From: Chloroflexi bacterium OLB14
GTDB taxonomy: Bacteria > Chloroflexota > Anaerolineae > Anaerolineales > Villigracilaceae
Direction of reading: 5' to 3'
Length of the DNA: 64,000 nt
Assembly: GCA_001567105.1 (NCBI GenBank)
Contig: LMZR01000014.1
Location: forward strand, 124,001 to 188,000
This document shows positions 53,024 through 61,275 of the stretch, piece by piece. The first letter of the stretch is position 1. Every line of letters begins with the position of its first letter. Below the pieces are notes generated by a model. It searched no databases and had not been told where the DNA came from. It worked only from the letters and a program-made list of their open reading frames with translations. A program made the translations under genes and the position numbers.

Positions 53024-53047
53024 GTAGGTCACGTTTGTAACGTGACT
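53024..53047. repeat. GTAGGTCACG palindrome inside the T-box leader
   Basis: GTAGGTCACGTTTGTAACG with the closing CGTGACT. It sits between stem I and the octamer array. Confidence 0.85.
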
Positions 53048-53167
53048 TGCAAAATTTCTTCATCAAATAATTCAGACGACTTTGGCAATTTTTTTCTGTG
53101 AAGGCTTTCAGCCAATGACCTTCGTTTCTGTCAGAGAACGAATTGCTTACTACTTCTGAATGGCGAG

Positions 53168-53196
53168 ATTATACGCCTCGAATTTGTGAAAGTCAA
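53168..53196 (-). promoter_or_regulatory. Strong sigma-70-type promoter of the valS leader
   Basis: TTGACT (53196-53191) and TATAAT (53173-53168) on the minus strand with an exact 17-base spacer. Transcription would start near 53161, just before stem I of the T-box. Confidence 0.9.
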
Positions 53197-53210
53197 GAAT
53201 AGAATTATTG

Positions 53211-53216
53211 TATAAT
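53211..53216 (+). promoter_or_regulatory. -10 element for the gene at 53229
   Basis: TATAAT, 12 bases before the ATG, so a leader of about 6 bases is expected. The -35 is unclear. It is back to back with the valS promoter. Confidence 0.55.
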
Positions 53217-53228
53217 ATTCAAATAATT

Positions 53229-53818
53229 ATGCCTAAACGTCGTTCAAGAAAAAAAGATTTTGAAATTAGATAATTCACTTGAAAATCTTTCTGATAATGA
53301 AATTCTTGAGTATCTTTTTAATCCTAAAAGACTTACAACACCATTTATAATTGATGCAAATGTTAATAAGTTTTGTAAGCAGATTTCACCAGATGAAAAA
53401 CCTATTTTTCTTGATTTACAACCTCAACCTTGGTCACGTTTAGATTACTGTAATAAAAAATGTAGAAAAAATGATACAGATTTACGGGGGTAAAATGGTA
53501 CTTGGATATAAAATTTGGTATATTAAATCTTTATATATTGAAGCGGAAAGACATTCTGTATGGAAAAACTTAGAGAATAAGTTAGTAGACATAACTTTCA
53601 ATAAATCAGGGGAAGAAAGAATTTTATTCCTTCCTAATCCAAATCTAAAAACTGTAGTCGCAGAAGGCTTTACAAAACCTCGTATGGCTTTTACATCTAG
53701 GGTTGAAAAAGCAATCAGAACTCAAATAGAAATGGAAAAAATGATGATAGGTATCACTGATGATACGTGGACTGGTTGGGACAATGCCATATCATTTGAA
53801 AAGTGGAAGATTAAATAA
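53229..53818 (+). CDS. Conserved hypothetical protein, two apparent frameshifts
   Basis: Removing one A at about 53250 and one at about 53460 joins three frames into 195 aa, from the ATG at 53229 (MPKRRSRKK) to the stop at 53816. The reconstructed middle reads LDLQPQPWSRLDYCNKNVEKM, then YGGKMVLGYKIWYIKSLYIEAERH, a Cys, Trp and His-rich block that looks conserved. After it come DITFNKSGEERILFLPNP and a helical end. I recall similar uncharacterised proteins but no function. The ATG of the next gene begins directly after the stop, so they are coupled. Confidence 0.6.
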
Positions 53819-54571
53819 ATGTTAATAGAAATTGATTTTCTATTTATCGCACTCGCCTCTTTACTTGCAGGTATGGTCAATGCCCTAGCTGGGGGTGGCA
53901 CGTTAATCACATTTCCTGTGTTAACTTTTTTAGGTGTGCCTGCGGTTTCAGCCAGTATTACAAATACAGTGGCATTGTCACCTGGTTATTTGGGCGGGAC
54001 GTTGGCTCAAGCAAATGATTTACGCGACCAAAAGAATCGTTTATGGATATTAATGCCAGCAAGCATTATCGGTGGAATCATTGGTGGATTTTTACTTTTA
54101 CGGACTGGCGAAAAATTATTTAATCAACTCATCCCCTATTTGATTTTGTTAGCTTCAATTTTATTAGCGATTCAAGAACCTGTGCGAGCATGGTTGCTGA
54201 AAAGAAATCATGTCTCTAACCTTGAAAAAATCTCATGGCTTCCAGTTGGTATCGCTTCTATCTATGGCGGATATTTTGGCGCAGGCTTGAGTGTTATTGT
54301 TTTATCAGCATTAGGATTAACTATTGAAGATTCGCTTACAAGACTCAATGCTTTGAAACAAGCAGTAGCATTTGCTGTGAACACTGCCGCCGCATTTTTC
54401 TTTTTGTTTTCGGGTCAAGTGTTATGGAGTGTTGCATTAGTCATGGCAGTTGGGGCATTGATTGGCGGAAGTTTGGGCGGAAAACTTGCAGGCAAAATTA
54501 AACCGTCCACACTGAGGTGGACGGTTGTGACAATTGGCGTAATTGTGTCAATTATTTATTTTGTAAAATAG
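53819..54571 (+). CDS. TauE/SafE-family membrane transporter
   Basis: 250 aa with about eight membrane helices. The repeated family motif is clear: [38 protein letters not shown] in the first half and [21 protein letters not shown] with [18 protein letters not shown] in the second. The family exports or imports sulfite, sulfonates or related anions. The start directly follows the previous gene's stop. Substrate unknown. Confidence 0.9.
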   Translation: MLIEIDFLFIALASLLAGMVNALAGGGTLITFPVLTFLGVPAVSASITNTVALSPGYLGGTLAQANDLRDQKNRLWILMPASIIGGIIGGFLLLRTGEKLFNQLIPYLILLASILLAIQEPVRAWLLKRNHVSNLEKISWLPVGIASIYGGYFGAGLSVIVLSALGLTIEDSLTRLNALKQAVAFAVNTAAAFFFLFSGQVLWSVALVMAVGALIGGSLGGKLAGKIKPSTLRWTVVTIGVIVSIIYFVK

Positions 54572-54583
54572 GAATTCACCACA

Positions 54584-55297
54584 ATGAAAAGACCTCGACT
54601 ATGGCAAATTCTCATTATTCTTTTTCTTGTTGGGTTTACAAATTCTTGTAGTTTAAGTGGTAACTCAAACCTTCCTGCAAAACGAGTTTTATTTATTGGA
54701 AACAGTTTCACTGCTTACAATGGAGGGTTAGATAAACTTTTAACAGGACTTGCTCCAAACACATTTGCTTCAGGTATTACCTCTGGTGGATATACTTTAC
54801 AACAACACTGGGAATCCGCAGATACATTAGCTCAAATTCAATCAGGAGATTGGGATATCGTTATATTGCAAGAACAAAGCCAAAACTCCATAATCAATTA
54901 CTATAATTTCTTTGAATATGCCAAAAAACTAAATGCAGAGATTGAAAAGTCTGGAGCAGAGACCATTATATTCATGACGTGGGAAAGACCAGACAGTATT
55001 CAATATAACGTCACAACACAAGCGTTATATAAAGCATATACAGCGCTTGGTCAACAACTGAATGTAAAAGTTGCACCTGTTGGTTTAGCATTTGCTAATG
55101 CTTTAAAGGAACGCCCAGATTTGAAATTATATGTAGAAGATGGTCATCCAACACTTGCAGGCAGTTATCTGGCATCCTGTGTGTTTTATGAAATTATTTA
55201 TGGCGAAAGCCCAGTAGGGAATTCTTTTGATGCTGAATTAAGCAGTGAAGATATATTTTTTCTACAAAATATCGCAGCAAAAACTTTAGGGCAATAG
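54584..55297 (+). CDS. SGNH-hydrolase-like lipoprotein
   Basis: 237 aa. The signal peptide ends in a lipobox-like NSCSLSG (residues about 20-26). The SGNH fold begins RVLFIGNSFTAYNGGLDKLL, the block-I Ser being in GNSF. Then come GDWDIVILQEQSQNSI and, near the end, YVEDGHPTLAGSYLASCVFYE, which supplies the block-V DxxH pair. It is probably an extracellular esterase acting on glycan or lipid acyl groups, attached to the membrane. It is separated by 12 bases from the TauE gene. Confidence 0.8.
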   Translation: MKRPRLWQILIILFLVGFTNSCSLSGNSNLPAKRVLFIGNSFTAYNGGLDKLLTGLAPNTFASGITSGGYTLQQHWESADTLAQIQSGDWDIVILQEQSQNSIINYYNFFEYAKKLNAEIEKSGAETIIFMTWERPDSIQYNVTTQALYKAYTALGQQLNVKVAPVGLAFANALKERPDLKLYVEDGHPTLAGSYLASCVFYEIIYGESPVGNSFDAELSSEDIFFLQNIAAKTLGQ

Positions 55298-55298
55298 A

Positions 55299-56070
55299 TT
55301 ATTTAGAATCTGGCAACACCATTGGGATATCCAAAAACGGATGCTTGACTACTTGCACAGGTAAACAATAGGCATTGGCAATTAAATCAGGTTTCAAAAC
55401 TTCTTTTGGCGTGCCAATGGCATTGATTTTCCCAGCCACCATCACAGCGATTCGATCTGCATAACGTGCGGCTAAATTCAAATCGTGCATGGCGACTAAG
55501 ATTGCTAAATTATTTTCTTTGGCTAATTTACGAATCAATTCCAATAAACTAACTTGATATTGCAAATCTAAATGTGAGGTTGGTTCATCTAATAAAAGAA
55601 TCGGTGTGGATTGACATAATGCACGGGCTAATAAAATTCGTTGGGCTTCACCGCCAGATAATTCACCCACACGCCTTTCAGCAAAGTTCAAGGCATTGAC
55701 TCGGTTCAAAGATTCACGCACCAACTCTTCGTCATGTTTTGAAGCGTTTCCTAAAAATCCCAAGTAAGGTGTACGTCCCATCAAAACTGTTTCCCAAACA
55801 GAAAATGCAGGTGGCAATGAAATCGCTTGCGGAACAACGGCAATATAACGCGCACGTTCCATGGGATTCATGTTGCTGAAATTTTTTTCCATCAGTTTGA
55901 ATTTCACCACGCGCATCAATCACGCCACTGACGGCGCGAATCAAAGTTGATTTACCCGCACCGTTGGGACCAATCAACGCTAACACTTCGCCATTTTTCA
56001 CATCAAACGAAACATCATGCAAAATTTCGCGTTGATTATAGGAAACAAAAAGATTTTTTATGTTTAACAT
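55299..56070 (-). CDS. btuD: Cobalamin/Fe-siderophore ABC ATPase BtuD, apparent frameshift
   Basis: The start MLNIKNLFVSYNQREIL with Walker A LIGPNGAGKSTLIRAVSG runs from 56070. One extra A in the A7 run near 55890 shifts it, and the rest continues in the frame to 55299. That part has NFSNMNPMERARYIAVVPQ, VWETVLMGRTPYLGFLG, signature LSGGEAQRILLARAL, Walker B LLLDEPTSHLD and the H-loop AMHDLNLAARYAD. Corrected length is about 256 aa. It pairs with btuC and btuF of the same operon for corrinoid import. It is the last gene of the operon, its ATG abutting the acetyltransferase stop. Confidence 0.88.
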
Positions 56071-56607
56071 TTAAAACACCAAATACCAATACAATGCGGT
56101 TTCATCTGGCTTTACATTTTTATAAACGTATCTATCGAAACCTTGTAAGATGCAACCACATGATTCATACAACTTACAAGCAGGGACATTATCATCTTGT
56201 GTCTCAATCATCATGCCAGGAAAACGCTTCTCTTTTGACCATCGAATTGCTTCTGCAATTAGATTTTTGCCTACTCCCAAGCCGCGAAACTGTGGGTTGA
56301 CAATTAAATCATCTACATAAGCAAATTGATTCCACCAAGATATTATTTTGATTTGACCTGCAAGTTGATTATTGACAAATGCCAGAAAAATTGTTTTTTC
56401 ATCATTATCAATAAACGATGAAAAATCTTCATCGTGATCTTCATCTACAAACATTTCTTTTTCGTATGGTTGAACTGGAACAATAGAACAGGTTAACTTT
56501 CCATCTTCCATGCTTAAAGCAATTTTCTCTTTGACAGTAAATTTTCTATCAAATTTATCTACATGATTTTTATTTGTAGAACTTACTTTTTGAATTTGAA
56601 TATCCAT
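56071..56607 (-). CDS. GNAT acetyltransferase of the streptothricin acetyltransferase (Sat) type
   Basis: 178 aa. Acetyl-CoA-binding motif A is VNPQFRGLGVGKNLIAEAIRW. The order WNQFAYVDDLIV, then GMMIETQDDNVPACKLYESCG and the final ALYWYLVF, is close to what I recall of Sat4-like streptothricin acetyltransferases. The substrate here need not be an antibiotic. It is unexpected inside a cobalamin operon, with no gap to btuD and 5 bases to cobU. An unrelated cargo gene or a metabolite-protecting enzyme are both possible. Confidence 0.75.
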   Translation of the reverse strand: MDIQIQKVSSTNKNHVDKFDRKFTVKEKIALSMEDGKLTCSIVPVQPYEKEMFVDEDHDEDFSSFIDNDEKTIFLAFVNNQLAGQIKIISWWNQFAYVDDLIVNPQFRGLGVGKNLIAEAIRWSKEKRFPGMMIETQDDNVPACKLYESCGCILQGFDRYVYKNVKPDETALYWYLVF

Positions 56608-56612
56608 AATTT

Positions 56613-57158
56613 CTATTTCACTTTCATTGGAATTCCAGATACCATAAACAAAACCGAATCTGCTTCCTTTGCTAAACTTTGATTTGCCCAGCCAAGCACA
56701 TCACGATAAACTCTTCCCATTTGATACGGAGGCACAAGCCCCAAGCCAACTTCGTTTGAGATGATAATCCATTCTTTATCATCTTGTTGAATATATTTAA
56801 TCAATTCAGCAATTTCGTTTTGCAATGCCGTTTGTGCTTTGGTTTCATTTACTAAATCATCTTCAATGAATTGCATAAAAACATTGCTGGCTAATAATGT
56901 AATGCAATCTAATAAATAAATTTGTGTTTGCAACTGATTTTGAATCAGATAAGCAGGTATATTTTTTTGCACCTCGCATGTTTGCCAATGGCTGGGTCTA
57001 TCAGCACGATGTTTTTCAATACGCATTTTCATTTCTTCGTCAAAGGCTTGGGCTGTAGCAATAAATGTTACCAACTTACCCGAGTCTTCGGCAAGTTTTT
57101 GTGCGTACCATGATTTTCCACTTCTTGCGCCACCGAGAATAAAAGTAATCTTCGACAT
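56613..57158 (-). CDS. cobU: Adenosylcobinamide kinase / guanylyltransferase
   Basis: 181 aa. P-loop is FILGGARSGKSWYAQKLAED, with the nucleotide and catalytic stretch VTFIATAQAFDEEMKMRIEKHRADRPSHW (His acceptor in the latter) and EWIIISNEVGLGLVPPYQMGRVYRDVLG. It phosphorylates adenosylcobinamide and forms the GDP derivative for CobS. It overlaps cobC by one base and lies in the cobalamin operon. Confidence 0.95.
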   Translation of the reverse strand: MSKITFILGGARSGKSWYAQKLAEDSGKLVTFIATAQAFDEEMKMRIEKHRADRPSHWQTCEVQKNIPAYLIQNQLQTQIYLLDCITLLASNVFMQFIEDDLVNETKAQTALQNEIAELIKYIQQDDKEWIIISNEVGLGLVPPYQMGRVYRDVLGWANQSLAKEADSVLFMVSGIPMKVK

Positions 57159-57766
57159 TATATTTCCTGCAAATGATTTACATCGTTCAACAAATTTAAT
57201 ACAACACTATCTTCATATACTTTTAGTTCAGATAAAGAGGCTTGGGATATTTTGAACTGCCAATAAAAATTTAATTCTATGCCTAAGAGAGTTGCCAGTA
57301 AGGCTTGTAATGCTCCACTGTGAGAAACAACTAGAACGGTTTGGTCTTTATGTTTATTTTTTATTTCATCAAACGCGGTTTTGACTCTATGTGCTAATTG
57401 TTTTAAGCTTTCGCCATTTGGTGTAGAGATGTTTGTAGAATCTTTCATCCAGTTTTCAAATAATTCTGGCGAATGAGCAGACATCTCTTTGTAGTTCATG
57501 CCTTCCCAATCTCCAAAGTTAAGTTCACGCCAACATAAATCTGTATTGATGTGGAGTTGATGGAAATTTGCAATGGCTTGAGCAGTATCTTTCGCGCGTG
57601 ATAAATCACTTGAATAGATAGCATCAATTTTTTCTGCTGAAAGTCTTTTGGCAAGTGCTTCGGCTTGTAAAATACCTGTTTGATTTAACGGCACATCACT
57701 CTGACCTTGATATTTGCCAGCAATGTTCCAATCGGTTTGTCCGTGACGGGTGAGAAATAATTTCAT
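57158..57766 (-). CDS. cobC: Alpha-ribazole phosphatase / histidine phosphatase
   Basis: 202 aa. The histidine-phosphatase signature is LFLTRHGQTDWNIAGKYQG, with the second His in VLVVSHSGALQALLA. ELNFGDWEGMNYKEM is typical of CobC-type members. It removes phosphate from alpha-ribazole phosphate during nucleotide-loop assembly; context inside the cob operon supports this over a phosphoglycerate mutase. Starts 2 bases after cobS ends. Confidence 0.88.
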   Translation of the reverse strand: MKLFLTRHGQTDWNIAGKYQGQSDVPLNQTGILQAEALAKRLSAEKIDAIYSSDLSRAKDTAQAIANFHQLHINTDLCWRELNFGDWEGMNYKEMSAHSPELFENWMKDSTNISTPNGESLKQLAHRVKTAFDEIKNKHKDQTVLVVSHSGALQALLATLLGIELNFYWQFKISQASLSELKVYEDSVVLNLLNDVNHLQEI

Positions 57767-57767
57767 A

Positions 57768-58493
57768 TTATGTTATTGTAAAGATTATTAATACAAACAT
57801 TTCAACCACAGTTGTGATTGCGCCGTAAATATCGCCTGTGAGACCTGAGATTAAGCGCATTACATACAAAGATAGCAAAACACTAATTACGACTGAAGCA
57901 AGCATTAATAAGAAACTTAGTGGGCTAGAAATAAATAAGCAGGTTATGCCTGTAATTAAGCTAGCAATGACTATTTCTTTTAATGTGACTTGTTGTTTCA
58001 TTTCAAAACCAAGTCCGTTTTCGCGTACATAGGGGAAGAAATAAATTGCAATGGGAGATGCAAAACGCCCCAGCGTAGTTGCAAGTATCAGTGCGGCAAA
58101 CAAGTTGACGGAAGAATGAAGCGCAGTGTACTTCGTCAATAAAACTAAAATGCCACCGATCGTTCCGAATGCGCCCATGCGTGAGTCTTTCATAATTTCT
58201 AAACGGCGTTCGGGAGTGAAGCCACCAAACAAACCATCGCAGGTATCCATGAAGCCATCGAGGTGAAAGGCGCGGGTGAAAATTATCCATGCGAATAATG
58301 TGATGGTGGCAGAAACTGAAATAGGGAAAAATATTTGGGCAAGATAATTTACGCCATACAATAAAAATCCAAGTGCAATGCCAACGAGTGGAAACCATGC
58401 TACGGCACGACCCATCTCTTGTGAGGTGAACATGCGTTTGATGATGGTTGGGAAGATTGTTAGAAATTGAAATGCGGCAATAATTGAAATCAT
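57768..58493 (-). CDS. cobS: Cobalamin synthase (adenosylcobinamide-GDP ribazoletransferase)
   Basis: 241 aa, membrane enzyme with about six helices. Family motifs are AFQFLTIFPT, GRAVAWFPLVGIALG, RAFHLDGFMDTCDGLFGG with the Asp-rich active site and RRLEIMKDSRMGAFG. It joins adenosylcobinamide-GDP to alpha-ribazole. Between it and cobT downstream is a perfect 14-base tandem repeat (58501-58556 is upstream of its ATG). Confidence 0.95.
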   Translation of the reverse strand: MISIIAAFQFLTIFPTIIKRMFTSQEMGRAVAWFPLVGIALGFLLYGVNYLAQIFFPISVSATITLFAWIIFTRAFHLDGFMDTCDGLFGGFTPERRLEIMKDSRMGAFGTIGGILVLLTKYTALHSSVNLFAALILATTLGRFASPIAIYFFPYVRENGLGFEMKQQVTLKEIVIASLITGITCLFISSPLSFLLMLASVVISVLLSLYVMRLISGLTGDIYGAITTVVEMFVLIIFTIT

Positions 58494-58500
58494 AATATTA

Positions 58501-58556
58501 GTGAATAGGGAATGGTGAATAGGGAATGGTGAATAGGGAATGGTGAATAGGGAATG
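58501..58556. repeat. Perfect 14-base tandem repeat, four copies
   Basis: GTGAATAGGGAATG is repeated four times without change. Each unit is two related heptamers. It fills the gap between the cobT stop and the cobS start within the operon. Confidence 0.95.
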
Positions 58557-58563
58557 GTAACTG

Positions 58564-59637
58564 CTAAACTGCTGCGCTTACTCCTGCTTCGCCGAAGGTT
58601 GCCATTTCACTTAAAATTTTACAAGCCGCTTCAGCCAATGAAATTCCAAACGTTGCGCCTGTGCCTTCGCCGAGTCGCAAATCTAAATCAAGCAATGGTT
58701 TTGCGTTTAACCAATCTAACATCAAAGCGTGACCATTTTCTTTTGAGCGGTGTGCGAAAATTAAATAATCTTTGCATTGTGGTGCAAGCGTTACTGCAAT
58801 CATCGCGGCGGCAGTGGATATAAAACCATCTACCATAACAGGAATATTTTTAGATGCCGCACCAATCATCACGCCAGCCAGCCCGCCAATTTCAAAGCCA
58901 CCCACTTTAGATAACACATCCAAGCCATCATTTACATTTGGCTTATTCACTTTCAAACTTTTTTCAATAACAGAAATTTTTCTTTTGAGTCCATCATCAT
59001 CCACACCTGTGCCACGCCCTGCAATTTTTTCAGGATGAACATTCATCAATGCACATGCAATCGCCGCAGATGGTGTTGTGTTACCAATGCCCATATCACC
59101 TGTGCCAATGATATCTGCACCTTTGGATATTTCTGCTAAGGCGATTTCGATTCCGCTTTGAATTGATTCTTGTGCCTGTTCACGCTTCATTGCCTGACAT
59201 TGAGCTAGGTTCTGTGTCCCCAAGCCAATGCTACGCCGAATCAGTTTTTCATCATCAGTAGAGATTTCATTTGCAACGCCCATATCTACCACAACGACTT
59301 TGGCACCGATATGATTTGCTAATACATTAATCGCCGCGCCACCTGATAAAAAGTTCAAGACCATTTGCGGAGTCACTTCTTGTGGGTACGCACTGACTCC
59401 TTCGGCAACCACGCCATGATCACCAGCCATGACGATGATAACTTTATTTTTGATGTGCGGAATATTTTTTCCAGTAATGCCTGCAAGCTGAATAGAAAGT
59501 TCTTCCAACTTGCTTAAACTGCCAGCAGGTTTGGTGAGTTGGTTTTGTCGCTCACGTGCAAATTGCATGGCAGATTGGTTGAGAGGTTGAATGATTGGCA
59601 GGTTCATAATTTTATTTACAGGAGCAAGCTCCTGCAT
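58564..59637 (-). CDS. cobT: Nicotinate-nucleotide--dimethylbenzimidazole phosphoribosyltransferase
   Basis: 357 aa. Motifs are RQNQLTKPAGSLSKLEELSIQLAGI, VIVMAGDHGVVAEGVSAYPQEVT, GADIIGTGDMGIGNTTPSAAI and KVGGFEIGGLAGVMIGAA. The Glu and Gly-rich catalytic loop is at the C-terminus (LGEGTGATFG). It activates the lower ligand base as alpha-ribazole phosphate. Expected to act before CobC and CobS. An ATG at 59607 (MNLPII) is an alternative start. Confidence 0.95.
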   Translation of the reverse strand: MQELAPVNKIMNLPIIQPLNQSAMQFARERQNQLTKPAGSLSKLEELSIQLAGITGKNIPHIKNKVIIVMAGDHGVVAEGVSAYPQEVTPQMVLNFLSGGAAINVLANHIGAKVVVVDMGVANEISTDDEKLIRRSIGLGTQNLAQCQAMKREQAQESIQSGIEIALAEISKGADIIGTGDMGIGNTTPSAAIACALMNVHPEKIAGRGTGVDDDGLKRKISVIEKSLKVNKPNVNDGLDVLSKVGGFEIGGLAGVMIGAASKNIPVMVDGFISTAAAMIAVTLAPQCKDYLIFAHRSKENGHALMLDWLNAKPLLDLDLRLGEGTGATFGISLAEAACKILSEMATFGEAGVSAAV

Positions 59638-59639
59638 TC
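59615..59639. repeat. GGAGCAAGCTCC repeat
   Basis: CAGGAGCAAGCTCCTGCATTCC is the same type as the palindromes in the FMN riboswitch arm. It overlaps the longer cobT N-terminus. Confidence 0.75.
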
Positions 59640-59644
59640 CATAG

Positions 59645-60178
59645 TTAAAAATCTATGCCTGCTTGGGCAAGGATGCCTTGATTGAATGGATGTTTGATTT
59701 CGCGCATTTCGGTTACAAGGTCGGCATATTCGATTAATTCAGCAGGCGCATCACGCCCAGTGATGACTAAATGTAAATCTTTTGGCTTGTTGGCTTTAAG
59801 CCACTCAACCACCTCTTTTGTATCTAGCCATTTGAAGTGCATGGCATAAGTAAATTCATCTAGCACGACCAAATCATATTTGCCACTGGTGATTTTTTCT
59901 TTAGCAACTTCCCAGCCATCAATAGCACGTGCAATGGTTTCATCCATATCTTTAGATGCCCATGTAAAGCCATCGCCTTTGGCGAACCAGTCAATGCCGA
60001 GTTTTTTGGCGGCTTTGATTTCTCCCCATTGCCCCGTCTCTGCTTTGATGAATTGCACCACGCAGATATTAAATCCACGCCCCCAAGCGCGTAAAATCAC
60101 CCCAAATGCGGCAGTGCTTTTGCCTTTACCATTGCCTGTATTGACAATGACTAAACCATTTTTTACTTTTGTACCCAT
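59645..60178 (-). CDS. cobO: Cob(I)alamin adenosyltransferase (CobO/BtuR/CobA)
   Basis: 177 aa from the ATG at 60178. The P-loop is [24 protein letters not shown], and [18 protein letters not shown] with [21 protein letters not shown] are family hallmarks. It adds the 5'-deoxyadenosyl group to corrinoids. The ATG overlaps the btuC stop as TAATG, so they are translationally coupled. The open frame upstream to 60217 is therefore not used. Confidence 0.95.
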   Translation of the reverse strand: MGTKVKNGLVIVNTGNGKGKSTAAFGVILRAWGRGFNICVVQFIKAETGQWGEIKAAKKLGIDWFAKGDGFTWASKDMDETIARAIDGWEVAKEKITSGKYDLVVLDEFTYAMHFKWLDTKEVVEWLKANKPKDLHLVITGRDAPAELIEYADLVTEMREIKHPFNQGILAQAGIDF

Positions 60179-61167
60179 TACCATAATCCTTGTGTTTTTG
60201 AACGGCGCAAAACCCATAAAAAGAATGGTACGCCTGCTAATGATGTGATTACACCAACTGGCAATTCTTGTGGAGCCAAAATTACACGAGCAATCACATC
60301 TGAAAATAATAAGACCGTTGCACCACCAATAATAGAGAGTGGCACCAGTTTGCGATAGTCACTGCCAAACCATAAGCGCATCAGGTGTGGCACAATCAAA
60401 CCGACAAAGCCAATAATCCCCGCAAAGGCAACAGCCGCCGCAGTTGTCATAGATGCCATAATTAATATCATTGTTTTTGAACGCGCCACATTCAAACCAA
60501 GTTGTTGGGCTTGCTCATCGCCAAATTGTAGTAAATTCAAAATATGGCCACTGAATATTAATACACCAAGTCCCAGCAAAAGATAAGGCAAAATTATAAA
60601 AACAAATTCCCACCCCAATTGAATCGAACCGCCCATCAGCCAACTCATAGCACGCCGTAATTCACCATCCGTACGAAGCATAATAAAAGACATCAATGAT
60701 GTAGTAAATGATGAAACTGCTACACCTGCTAAAAGCAAATTAGTAATTGGAACAGTTTGCCCAACCCGTGCTAAGAAATATACAACAGCCACAGTTAACA
60801 AAGCAAAAATAAATGCAGTTAATGGAATTGCCATTAATCCCCAAAAAGAAAAAGTTCTATCAAAACTCATGGCAATTACAGCACCAAGTCCCGCCCCTGA
60901 TGCAATTCCAATTAAGTATGGGTCTGCTAACGGGTTACGAAACAAACCTTGATACGCCGCACCACTGCCACCTAAAGCCATACCCGTTAATGCAATCAAC
61001 ACAGTTCGTGGAAACCGAATATTCCACAATATATTTGTTGTTAAATTTGAACCATTACCTTTTAACGCTGCAAATATTTCATTGAATGGCAAATACACTG
61101 AACCAATTGCAAGGCTTACAAGTAATGCAACGAGAAGAAAGAGAAAAGCGGGAAGATAGGCGCGCAT
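60178..61167 (-). CDS. btuC: Corrinoid ABC transporter permease BtuC
   Basis: 329 aa, FecCD family with about nine to ten membrane helices. Motifs are [86 protein letters not shown] and [11 protein letters not shown]. It forms the channel for BtuF-bound corrinoid; the riboswitch upstream specifies cobalamin rather than iron chelates. The preceding spacer is an octamer array. Confidence 0.92.
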   Translation of the reverse strand: MRAYLPAFLFLLVALLVSLAIGSVYLPFNEIFAALKGNGSNLTTNILWNIRFPRTVLIALTGMALGGSGAAYQGLFRNPLADPYLIGIASGAGLGAVIAMSFDRTFSFWGLMAIPLTAFIFALLTVAVVYFLARVGQTVPITNLLLAGVAVSSFTTSLMSFIMLRTDGELRRAMSWLMGGSIQLGWEFVFIILPYLLLGLGVLIFSGHILNLLQFGDEQAQQLGLNVARSKTMILIMASMTTAAAVAFAGIIGFVGLIVPHLMRLWFGSDYRKLVPLSIIGGATVLLFSDVIARVILAPQELPVGVITSLAGVPFFLWVLRRSKTQGLW

Positions 61168-61260
61168 GAGAGAAGTAGATAGGTATATAAGTAGACAAGT
61201 AGGCAGGTAAATAAGTAGACAAGTAAACAGGTAAACAGGTACTTACATGTCTACCTGTTT
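61168..61260. repeat. Octamer array with inverted arms (AAGTAAAC family)
   Basis: AGGTATAT, AAGTAGAC, AGGTAAAT, AAGTAAAC and AGGTAAAC units give way to complementary TACCTGTT units. It lies between btuF and btuC. The same family as at 1392-1475. Confidence 0.85.
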
Positions 61261-61275
61261 ACCTGTCCATATTTA

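Larger units (their letters stand above)
52843..53161 (-). ncRNA. T-box leader of valS (specifier GUC)
   Basis: The T-box core TGAGGTGGTACCACGG is at 52906-52921 on the minus strand. Stem I near 53155-53071 has a base pairing CAGA/TCTG, then an internal loop with AGTAGTAA on one side and CAAAGTCG on the other. Above it is the GCAATT/AATTGC helix. GTC (53080-53078) lies in the right-hand loop position, so it reads as the Val specifier. Uncharged tRNA-Val should favour the antiterminator. A GTAGGTCACG palindrome and an octamer array occupy the region between stem I and the T-box. Confidence 0.92.

Noticed and set aside
60179-60217. Longer start of cobO overlapping btuC
   Set aside because: A TAATG stop/start overlap at 60178-60180 gives the coupled start just before the P-loop region.
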